From Clostridia bacterium (GTDB lineage: Bacteria > Aerophobota > Aerophobia > Aerophobales > AE-B3A), in NCBI GenBank assembly GCA_030610745.1, contig JAUWRC010000050.1:1-9343 (forward strand): DNA of 9,343 nt. Reading direction: 5' to 3'. The notes below the pieces were generated by a model. The model did not search any database. It saw nothing but the letters and a program-made list of their open reading frames with translations, and was not told the DNA's origin. Below are positions 1 through 5,246 of this stretch, in pieces; the stretch's first letter is position 1; the number at the start of each line of letters is the position of its first letter. The translations under genes and the position numbers were made by a program.

Positions 1-5
1 TGATT

Positions 6-12
6 TCACCTC
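6..12 (-). promoter_or_regulatory. Possible ribosome binding site of a gene starting beyond the left edge
   Basis: The minus strand reads GAGGTGA in a purine-rich context, five bases before the window ends. This matches the anti-Shine-Dalgarno pairing sequence, and the start codon would fall just outside the window. A GTG inside the same motif (9-7) is an alternative start. The call rests only on the motif, since the downstream coding sequence is not visible. Confidence 0.35.
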
Positions 13-103
13 TTTTTTCTTCCTCTTATTTTCACTATCTTACACTTATTCTTAATTTATGGGGGGGACCACTCCTTCCTAACCTACAAAATATCATAAT
101 CTA

Positions 104-131
104 ACTATAAAAGCAAATTTTTCTGAGGCAA
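104..131 (-). promoter_or_regulatory. Weak candidate sigma-70 promoter reading leftwards
   Basis: On the minus strand, TTGCCT (131-126) is separated by 16 bases from TATAGT (109-104). Transcription would start near base 97 and read toward the ribosome binding site at 12-6, leaving a leader of about 90 bases. Both hexamers are imperfect and the region is AT-rich, so a chance match is quite possible. Confidence 0.25.
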
Positions 132-201
132 ACCATCTTAAATCCTTACTTCTCCATCCTTTCATCTTCTCCCATGGGACGAGGATAGTCATAAATTCAC
201 T

Positions 202-216
202 AACTTCTGAGGTTCG
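202..216 (+). repeat. Left terminal inverted repeat of the element
   Basis: AACTTCTGAGGTTCG is the exact reverse complement of bases 840-854. Weaker matching extends inward to about base 227. It lies just beyond the 3' end of the transposase remnant. Confidence 0.75.
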
Positions 217-261
217 GAAGATTCGACATTTTAAGAAAGTGATGCTGATAATATTTTGTGA

Positions 262-712
262 TTATTCCTCGAATTCCACGTCAAATAAGAGTTTCAATTG
301 AAATTTGTCGAGAGTTTTGCCTCCGAAGTTGTTAATGTCAGTTCGAAATCTCCGGGCAAACTGATTCATTCGATTAGTTCCCAGATCTTTTATTTTAACT
401 AAAAGAGTTATCCTTAGGACCTCGTCTACTTTGAAGGAAAAATAAATCCTTTGCTCTGGCATAAGAACGAATGAGGTTATTTACAGTATTAGGATGCATT
501 CCGAAAGCTCGAGCAATCTGTTTTTGTTTAGCAAAACCAGTGCAATAAAGTTGAATTATAGCTACTTTCTGGGTAGCTAAATCCCCCTCATAATACTGCA
601 TGAAGGGAAGTTTATGACAAAGAACGGTTATTTGCCCTTTTCGATTGATAATTTTTACATTGGTATTTACGAAGATAGTCCTGTCCTTATGATTTTTAAA
701 CAAATAAGACAT
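262..712 (-). pseudogene. Transposase remnant: HTH N-terminus joined out of frame to C-terminal tail
   Basis: Two minus-strand reading frames overlap here. The first, starting at 712 (ATG with AGGAG nine bases upstream; an ATG at 721 is less well placed), runs about 105 residues to a stop at 395. It contains a helix-turn-helix segment around KQKQIARAFGMHPNTVNNLI, followed by a linker ending SRRGPKD, a style typical of transposase DNA-binding domains. The second frame takes over at about 395-420 and continues to a stop at 262, giving a tail that includes NQFARRFRTDINNFGG. No catalytic acidic residues or core domain lie between them. I infer that an internal deletion removed the catalytic middle and put the ends out of frame. 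The position between terminal inverted repeats supports the transposase reading. The first frame may still be translated as a truncated DNA-binding protein. Confidence 0.65.
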
Positions 713-741
713 TTCTCTCATCTCCTAAGCGTTTTCTTCTA

Positions 742-750
742 ATTATATCA
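742..750 (-). promoter_or_regulatory. Extended -10 promoter of the transposase remnant
   Basis: The minus strand reads TGATATAAT: a perfect TATAAT (747-742) preceded by the TG of an extended -10. A recognisable -35 is missing, which extended -10 promoters tolerate. Transcription would start near 735, about 23 bases before the ATG at 712, and the transcript would include the AGGAG ribosome binding site at 726-722. Confidence 0.5.
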
Positions 751-839
751 AAAAATTCTGCTTGAGACGAGAGAAAAATCAATCACAGTAAATTATCAAC
801 CCAACTTATGCGGGTTTCAGAGGCTAAAATCCAACCTTT

Positions 840-854
840 CGAACCTCAGAAGTT
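840..854 (-). repeat. Right terminal inverted repeat of the element
   Basis: CGAACCTCAGAAGTT is the exact reverse complement of bases 202-216. It lies about 120 bases upstream of the transposase remnant and marks the promoter-side end of the element. Confidence 0.75.
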
Positions 855-994
855 GTCAAAAATTGCAAAAAAATTTAGCTACAATGAAAGAATTTGATAA
901 AAATTAGCAATGAAGTGAGCTCTTTTGGAGGATAGGCAAGAATCTTAATGGGCTACTTTTTGCTCCTTCACGAGATACGAATTTATATTGCTGG

Positions 995-1018
995 AAAATG
1001 GTCGCTGTCCCTATTTTT
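995..1018. repeat. REP-like imperfect palindrome containing GGTCGCTGTCCC
   Basis: The arms AAAATGG and CCTATTTT are near-complementary around a GTCGCTGTCC centre. From memory, sequences built on this core are widely dispersed in many bacterial and metagenome-derived genomes, sometimes near REP-associated (Y1-type) transposases. No such transposase is present in this window. Confidence 0.5.
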
Positions 1019-1019
1019 A

Positions 1020-1051
1020 AAAATGTTCGATAAATCGCACCGCTACATTTT
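1020..1051. repeat. Small palindromic repeat with CGATAAATCG core
   Basis: AAAATGT (1020-1026) is complementary to ACATTTT (1045-1051). Inside lies CGATAAATCG, itself a short palindrome. On the minus strand it reads as a GTAGCGGTGCGATTTATCG-type element, resembling known dispersed GCGATTTATCGC repeats. It directly abuts the REP-like palindrome at 995-1018. Confidence 0.4.
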
Positions 1052-1088
1052 CGAGATACGAACAACGAACTAAAAGAGGGGAGAGGAA

Positions 1089-1136
1089 ATACGCAATATG
1101 CATCACGATATACGAAGTACGAAATACGATTTACGA
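1089..1136. repeat. Degenerate short tandem repeat of TACGA-type units
   Basis: Successive units such as ATACGAAG, TACGAAA and TACGATT follow one another at a spacing of about 8-9 bases, ending one or two bases from the stop codon of the synthase gene. Related units appear at 971-981 and 1052-1062. The units vary and there are no unique spacers, so this is not a CRISPR array. It is best described as low-complexity intergenic repeat. Confidence 0.55.
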
Positions 1137-1137
1137 G

Positions 1138-2403
1138 TTATATCATGGGAGCAACGGTAAGGATTTTCTTAGCTTGCTGGGGATAGCGGGCTAGAAAGAG
1201 AAGTTCATCATTGGTAAGGGGCTTTTGTGTATGTACATTAGCATAGCGAGCCAGCTCCAGAATTGTGTGAGCCTCTTTTTCATCCTTAAACTCAATTTCT
1301 AATTTCTCATATACATCTCTAAATCCTTTAATTCCTCCATATTCTCCTGTAGTTATTTTTCTACCCGTTTCTATTATTTCTGGCTCCCCTCTTCCCAAAT
1401 CCTCAAAGTCATAAAGCTCATAGTTACGTCTATCCTTCAAGGCTCCATCAGCATGAATTCCTGATTCATGAGCAAAGGCATTCCCTCCTACCCCTACTTG
1501 ATTTATGGGGATAGGAACACCAAAAGCATAAGAGGCATACTTAGCAATTCTCCAGGCTTTGGAGAGGTCCACTCTTTCATCCAATAAATTTAAATCTTTT
1601 AAACCACTGGATTTGCGCAGAGCTAAAATTACAGAAACCAAGTCTGCGTTTCCTGCCCGCTCTCCCATACCATTAATTGTAGTATTAATGTAAGCATCTA
1701 CTCCTGCCTCGATAGCTCCTTTTGCTCCGGCTATTGAACAAGCCACTCCTGCACCGAGATCATTATGGCAATGAAGTTCTATGGGAATTTGAACCTCTCG
1801 GGCCAGATTTTTTACCCGATGATAGATGGTAAAAGGGTCATCATAGCCCAGCGTATCACAATATCTTATTCGGTCAGCACCATGTTCTTTGGCTGTCTGG
1901 GCAAATTTTATTAAAAACTCATCATCTGTGCGAGAGGCATCTTCGGCGTTAACGCCTACAGTCATTCCTCCTTTTTTTGCCTCCCCAAGTGCCTCTATCA
2001 TCATTCCTATTATGCTGGGTTTAGAAGGATTCTCCTTAGGATCCCTTATTACTCTGCCTCCAAATTTGCCCTTGACCATCTGCTCTGAGGTAGAAATAGA
2101 GATGTTGATATGTTTAAGTCCTATCCGGTGAGCTTTCTTTACATCATCTTTGACTGCTCTGCACCAACCACTGAGGATTATAGGTTGAAGGACTCCCATC
2201 TCGGCCAGCTCAAGATTAGCCTTAAGGTAATTTATCTCGTGGTTAGTAAAGGGAAAACCAAGTTCTGACTGATAAATCCCCATCTCATTTAAATAGAGAT
2301 TAATAAGAGTTTTTTCTAACTTGGCCAAACCCAACCTGGAGGTTTGAACCCCATCTCTATTGGTAACATCTATAATATAGATTTTATTTTGTTTCTTGGA
2401 CAT
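1138..2403 (-). CDS. Homocitrate / Re-citrate synthase-type acyl transferase (HMGL-like TIM barrel)
   Basis: This 421-residue enzyme belongs to the family that condenses acetyl-CoA with a 2-oxoacid (homocitrate synthase, 2-isopropylmalate synthase, Re-citrate synthase). The N-terminal signature is VTNRDGVQTS (residues 13-22, R16 and D17), matching the family's catalytic RDG motif. Metal ligands are visible in ELHCHNDLG (H211, H213) and the GMGERAGNADL loop follows. AHESGIHADGALKDRRNYE is the conserved post-barrel segment. There is no room for the leucine-binding regulatory domain of LeuA, so a plain isopropylmalate synthase is unlikely. No nif or lysine genes are nearby to favour homocitrate. 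By general resemblance it could be a Re-citrate synthase, the anaerobe-type citrate-forming enzyme; I hold that as inference. The ATG lies inside the 3' end of rplI (20-bp overlap), so translation is probably coupled, and it is the last gene of the operon. Confidence 0.85.
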   Translation of the reverse strand: MSKKQNKIYIIDVTNRDGVQTSRLGLAKLEKTLINLYLNEMGIYQSELGFPFTNHEINYLKANLELAEMGVLQPIILSGWCRAVKDDVKKAHRIGLKHINISISTSEQMVKGKFGGRVIRDPKENPSKPSIIGMMIEALGEAKKGGMTVGVNAEDASRTDDEFLIKFAQTAKEHGADRIRYCDTLGYDDPFTIYHRVKNLAREVQIPIELHCHNDLGAGVACSIAGAKGAIEAGVDAYINTTINGMGERAGNADLVSVILALRKSSGLKDLNLLDERVDLSKAWRIAKYASYAFGVPIPINQVGVGGNAFAHESGIHADGALKDRRNYELYDFEDLGRGEPEIIETGRKITTGEYGGIKGFRDVYEKLEIEFKDEKEAHTILELARYANVHTQKPLTNDELLFLARYPQQAKKILTVAPMI

Positions 2404-2854
2404 TTTGCTCTTTTTTTTTCACTTCCACCTCTAGAGAAACTTCTACTTCTGGATGCAGCTTAAGAGAAACCTCTTTGATTCCAATGACTCGAATGGGCTC
2501 TTCTAGATTAACTTTTCTGTGATCTATTTCCAATTTTAATTTTTTTTTAATCTCCTGAACGATATCCTGAGAAGTAACCACCCCAAATAATTTTCCTTCC
2601 TCCCCCATATCTCTTTCCAATATCAATCTTACCTTTTTGAGCTTCTGGGCTATCTTCAAAGCCTTCAATTTCCCTCTTTCCTTCCTTTGTTGAACAATTC
2701 TTTCTCTTTCCTCCCACTGCTTAATATTGCCAGAAGTAGCCCTTAAGGCTAAGCTTTTTGGGAGAAGGAAATTTCGTGCATAGCCACTGGCTACTTGTAC
2801 TATTTCTCCCCTTTCTCCAAGATTATCAACTTTTTCTCTTAATATAATCTTCAC
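2384..2854 (-). CDS. rplI: Large ribosomal subunit protein bL9
   Basis: bL9 binds 23S rRNA near the base of the L1 stalk. The protein is about 156 residues, slightly above the usual 148-150. The N-terminal domain starts VKIILREKVDNLGERGE and contains GYARNFLLPK. A long charged helix follows (about residues 45-80), and then the C-terminal domain with GKLFGVVTSQDI. I choose the GTG at 2854 because AAAGGA lies seven bases upstream and bL9 proteins begin exactly here. An ATG at 2959 is in frame, but it would add 35 residues encoded by a dispersed repeat (CHCERTKRAKQSR) and should not be used. The last codons include a run of nine A (2419-2411) and overlap the start of the synthase gene. The gene follows rpsR, the classical rpsF-ssb-rpsR-rplI order. 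Confidence 0.95.
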   Translation of the reverse strand: MKIILREKVDNLGERGEIVQVASGYARNFLLPKSLALRATSGNIKQWEERERIVQQRKERGKLKALKIAQKLKKVRLILERDMGEEGKLFGVVTSQDIVQEIKKKLKLEIDHRKVNLEEPIRVIGIKEVSLKLHPEVEVSLEVEVKKKEQNVQETK

Positions 2855-2880
2855 TTTTATTCCTTTCAAAAAATGGATAC

Positions 2881-2917
2881 GAGATTGCTTCGCTCGCTTT
2901 GTTCGCTCGCAATGACA
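2881..2917. repeat. Dispersed palindromic repeat (CATTGCGAGCGAA... type)
   Basis: On the minus strand it begins TGTCATTGCGAGCGAAC and ends GCGAGCGAAGCAATCTC, so ATTGCGAGCG and a degenerate mirror of it face each other. This core is familiar to me as a repeat scattered through many environmental bacterial genomes; its spurious translation (CHCERxxRAxQSR) is often mistaken for protein. Here it lies inside the ribosomal operon, 27 bases upstream of the rplI start, where it could form a hairpin in the transcript. Confidence 0.7.
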
Positions 2918-2983
2918 GCGACTATACGCTACATCTATTATACGCTTGCCGAAGGACATTTTCTGAAAGAGCCTTGAAAACGG

Positions 2984-3021
2984 TATATACTATATGCCAC
3001 ATACTATATACTAGATATATA
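2984..3021. repeat. AT-rich ACTATATAC-type repeat
   Basis: Units of TATACTATAT, ATACTATATACTA and GATATATAC follow one another, separated by GCCAC. They form a degenerate tandem array between rpsR and rplI. Another perfect TATAAT lies nearby on the minus strand (2942-2937), but no convincing -35 was found for it. The array resembles low-complexity intergenic repeats rather than a regulatory site. Confidence 0.45.
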
Positions 3022-3053
3022 CAGCGAGAAAAGAAAATTGTCCTGAGGCATTT

Positions 3054-3302
3054 TTATTTGTAGGGTAAAAGTGCCATCTCTCTTGCTTTTTTGATAGCAC
3101 TAGAAAGCTTTCTTTGATGCTTAGCACAGACCCCTGTACGTCTTCTAGACCTTATACGAGCTCTTGCATCCGTATAACGCTGCAGAACTTTTATGTCTAA
3201 ATAGTCCAGCGACTGAGAATGGCAAAAACTACAAATCTTTTTTCTTCTAAATACTCTTTTTCTTCCAAACGTCCTTCTTCTAGGCGCAGGCGTAAAGTTC
3301 AA
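3054..3302 (-). CDS. rpsR: Small ribosomal subunit protein bS18 (zinc-binding form)
   Basis: bS18 sits on the 30S platform next to bS6, whose gene is two genes upstream in the same operon. The 82-residue length and the C-terminal half (LQRYTDARARIRSRRRTGVC through to MALLPY) are typical. C24-x2-C27 and C59-x2-H62 make a four-ligand zinc site, so this is the zinc-containing paralogue type. Many bacteria carry a zinc-free form instead. The start is TTG at 3302: AAGGAGG is placed five to six bases upstream, and no other start codon is available before the conserved region. The gene starts 15 bp after the ssb stop. Downstream, an unusually long repeat-filled gap of about 200 bp separates it from rplI. 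Confidence 0.95.
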   Translation of the reverse strand: MNFTPAPRRRTFGRKRVFRRKKICSFCHSQSLDYLDIKVLQRYTDARARIRSRRRTGVCAKHQRKLSSAIKKAREMALLPYK

Positions 3303-3317
3303 AATTTCCTCCTTTTT

Positions 3318-3782
3318 TCACTCACCAAAGGGTATATCGCCCTTTTCTTCCTTTTCCTCCGGCTTAGGTGAAGGGACTCTGTCTATTTCATTCTCAAATT
3401 TTTCCGCGGGTTTCTCCTCGGATTTCTCCTCAGAAACCTCTGGTGAAGGTTGCTTCTTTAATCTCTGTAAAAATTCAACTCTGTAAGCAACTACCTCTGT
3501 CACCCATCTTCTTATCCCATCTTTATCTTCATAAGTGCGGATCTGAAGTCTCCCATCAATAGCTACCTGACTTCCTTTCATCAGATATTCTGAACAAGTC
3601 TCTGCCCGTTTTTGCCACACCACAATAGGTACAAAGTCTGCCTCTCTCTCTCCTTCTCGATTTACAAAAGAACGATTAACCGCCACTGTAAAACTCGCTA
3701 CAGGTGTACCCTCAGGAGTATAGCGAAGCTCAGGATCCCGGGTGAGATTTCCTATTAAGATTACTCGATTCAACCTGGCCAC
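3318..3782 (-). CDS. ssb: Single-stranded DNA-binding protein
   Basis: SSB coats single-stranded DNA in replication, repair and recombination. The 154-residue protein opens with the OB-fold (about residues 1-110: LNRVILIGNLTRDPELRYTP, later FVPIVVWQKRAE and GSQVAIDGRLQ). A charged, proline- and glutamate-rich linker follows. The end, GDIPFGE, carries the DIPF protein-interaction tip, but with two extra residues after the phenylalanine. The usual tip ends at F. I take the GTG at 3782 as the start because MARLNRVILIGNL matches family N-termini. A TTG at 3773 has better spacing from GGAGG and would give MNRVILIG, so three residues are uncertain. The start lies inside rpsF with a 53-bp overlap, pointing to translational coupling. 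Confidence 0.93.
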   Translation of the reverse strand: MARLNRVILIGNLTRDPELRYTPEGTPVASFTVAVNRSFVNREGEREADFVPIVVWQKRAETCSEYLMKGSQVAIDGRLQIRTYEDKDGIRRWVTEVVAYRVEFLQRLKKQPSPEVSEEKSEEKPAEKFENEIDRVPSPKPEEKEEKGDIPFGE

Positions 3783-4116
3783 CTCCCTCCCCTTTTTTTT
3801 CTTTCTTTTTCTCCTTCTCTTTTTCTAAAGAGATTTTTTTTCTTGTTACCATAGCTCTTACAATTCTTTTTTCCCCAGCAAGAAACTCCCGAATTCGGCT
3901 AACTCTAGAAGAGTCGGAACAAAAATCAATGGTTATAAAAAAACCCTCTTTGACTTTTCCTATTTCATAGGCGAATTTTTTCATCCCCTTTAGGTTTACA
4001 TCCTTCACCTCTCCCTTTTCATTGACAATAATGTCTTTGATCCCCTTTAAGAATAGATCCCTCTCCTCATCGCTTAGTTCTGGTTTTAAAACAACCACTG
4101 CACCATATAAAGGCAT
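3730..4116 (-). CDS. rpsF: Small ribosomal subunit protein bS6
   Basis: bS6 pairs with bS18 on the 30S platform. Residues 1 to about 97 make the ferredoxin-like core (YGAVVVLKPELSDEER, then KGMKKFAYEIGKVKEGFFI, then VRAMVTRK). Residues from about 98 to 128 form a lysine- and glycine-rich tail that runs over the ssb start in a different frame. The ATG at 4116 has GAAGGGAG about nine bases upstream. The tail is encoded partly by a run of eight A (3800-3793). A one-base backward slip there would end the protein at a TGA (3772-3770), just after the ssb start. The long tail may therefore be genuine, a recent slippage product or a sequencing error. The core call is secure; the C-terminus is less so. 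Confidence 0.93.
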   Translation of the reverse strand: MPLYGAVVVLKPELSDEERDLFLKGIKDIIVNEKGEVKDVNLKGMKKFAYEIGKVKEGFFITIDFCSDSSRVSRIREFLAGEKRIVRAMVTRKKISLEKEKEKKKEKKGEGGGQVESSNLNRKSHPGS

Positions 4117-4142
4117 CTTAAAAAACTCCCTTCACACAAATG

Positions 4143-5237
4143 CTAACTACTGAATTTAAAGTGTATCACATCCCCGTCTCTCACCAGGTAATCCTTCCCC
4201 TCTGTCCTCACTCTTCCTTCCTCTTTTGCCTGCTTTATTGATCCGAGCTTCAAAAGATCAGCCACAGCTATTACCTCAGCTCGAATAAATCCTTTTTCCA
4301 TATCCGAATGAACCTTGCCCGCTGCCTGAGAAACGGAAATCCCTTTTTCTACCGGCCATGCTCTTATTTCCTTGCCCCCGCTAATAGTAAAAAAGGTTAT
4401 TAAGTTAAGTTTTTGGTAAACCTTTTTTATTAACCTATCTATTTCTCCTTCTATCTTTAATTCTTTAAGAAATTCTTTTTTTTCCTCCGAAGAGAGCTCC
4501 TTTAACTCTGCTTCTAGCCCGGCACATATCTCTATTAAATCTATTCCCTCCCTGGAAGCATATCTTCTTAGCTTCTCAAGTAAAGGAGATGGAGAAGTTA
4601 GATCATCCTCATCTACATTGGCTACATAAAGAAGAGGTTTGAGACTTAAAAGTTCTTCTTTGCTTAATTTATCTTTCTCTTCCTCTCTGAAAACTCTCCT
4701 TAGAGAATGTCCTTCTTCGAGATTAACTTTGACCTTCTCCAGAAGGTTCAACCTCTCTTTATCCGCCGTAAGCCCTGATTTTACCAATTTGTTCAGTTTT
4801 GTTAATCTTCGGTCTATTATTTCTAAATCTGAAAGAAGAAGTTCCAGCTCAATAATCTGGATGTCTCTTATTGGGTCTATATCCCCTTCAAGATGAGCAA
4901 TTTCTCTTTCCTTAAAGCACCTCACTACCTCAATAAGAACATCCACTCCTCTTATTCTGGACAAAAACTCATTTCCTAAACCCTCTCCCTGATGAGCGCC
5001 TTTTACCAACCCAGCTACATCTACAAACTGGACTGTTGCCGCTTTAGAAACCTCGGGATTTATCAATTTAGTTAAGAATTCTAACCGAGAATCAGGAACA
5101 GGAGCTATCCCTATATTAGGAGAAACAGTGGAGAAAGGAAAACTACCCACCTGCGCTTCCCCCTGCGTAAGAGAATTGAAAAGAGTAGACTTACCTACAT
5201 TAGGCATCCCTATTATTCCTCCACAAAGACTAGCCAA
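4143..5237 (-). CDS. ychF: Ribosome-binding ATPase YchF (Obg-related)
   Basis: YchF is a TRAFAC P-loop protein that prefers ATP and associates with ribosomes. At 364 residues it has the family length. Visible motifs are G1 GMPNVGKS (residues 10-17), G2 SFPFSTVSPN (32-41), G3 DVAGLVKGA (73-81) and, in place of NKxD, NVDE (207-210), which is the family hallmark that loosens guanine specificity. A helical insertion occupies about 130-200. The C-terminal TGS domain (about 280-362) includes AWPVEKG, MEKGFIRAEVI and EGKDYLVRDGDVIHFKF. The start is TTG at 5237 with AAGGAGG just upstream and only four bases of spacing. The next in-frame ATG would cut the P-loop. It begins nine bases after the sigma factor stop, within the operon. 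Confidence 0.95.
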   Translation of the reverse strand: MASLCGGIIGMPNVGKSTLFNSLTQGEAQVGSFPFSTVSPNIGIAPVPDSRLEFLTKLINPEVSKAATVQFVDVAGLVKGAHQGEGLGNEFLSRIRGVDVLIEVVRCFKEREIAHLEGDIDPIRDIQIIELELLLSDLEIIDRRLTKLNKLVKSGLTADKERLNLLEKVKVNLEEGHSLRRVFREEEKDKLSKEELLSLKPLLYVANVDEDDLTSPSPLLEKLRRYASREGIDLIEICAGLEAELKELSSEEKKEFLKELKIEGEIDRLIKKVYQKLNLITFFTISGGKEIRAWPVEKGISVSQAAGKVHSDMEKGFIRAEVIAVADLLKLGSIKQAKEEGRVRTEGKDYLVRDGDVIHFKFSS

Positions 5238-5246
5238 ACCCCCTCC

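Larger units (their letters stand above)
1..201. other. Non-coding left flank
   Basis: I see no convincing coding region here on either strand. The stretch is AT-rich and pyrimidine-rich on the plus strand, with a run of seven G at 61-67. On the minus strand it has the look of a leader or promoter region for a gene that begins just beyond the left edge (see the entries at 6-12 and 104-131). It ends at the inverted repeat of the decayed insertion element. Confidence 0.5.
202..854 (-). mobile_element. Decayed, internally deleted insertion element
   Basis: The ends are inverted repeats. Bases 202-216 (AACTTCTGAGGTTCG) are repeated exactly, in reverse complement, at 840-854. Similarity continues inward for roughly ten more bases with a few mismatches. 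Between the ends lies one broken transposase-like gene on the minus strand, starting about 120 bases from the right repeat and ending 45 bases from the left one, as expected for a single-gene insertion sequence. At about 650 bp it is too short for a complete copy. I could not find a clear target-site duplication next to the repeats, so the exact outer ends are uncertain. The family is not assigned. Confidence 0.7.
855..1137. other. Non-coding repeat cluster downstream of the operon
   Basis: No coding region is supported. The 3' end of the minus-strand operon opens into this stretch, but no GC-rich hairpin followed by a T-run was found as an operon terminator. An 11-base direct repeat, CGAGATACGAA, occurs at 971-981 and 1052-1062 and brackets two palindromic repeats listed separately. 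A run of TACGA-type units lies at 1089-1136. Confidence 0.55.

Noticed and set aside
1089..1136. CRISPR-like array
   Set aside because: Units are only about 8-9 bases, degenerate and contiguous, with no unique spacers and no cas genes nearby.
1889..2131. Plus-strand open frame of 80 codons
   Set aside because: It is antisense to the conserved barrel of the synthase gene and has no recognisable protein features.
2937..2942. Internal promoter for rplI based on a perfect TATAAT on the minus strand
   Set aside because: There is no -35 match at proper spacing and no extended -10 TG. In AT-rich repeat sequence a lone TATAAT is weak evidence.
4639..4896. Plus-strand open frame, serine- and leucine-rich
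   Set aside because: It is a shadow of the lysine/glutamate-rich helical region of ychF on the other strand.
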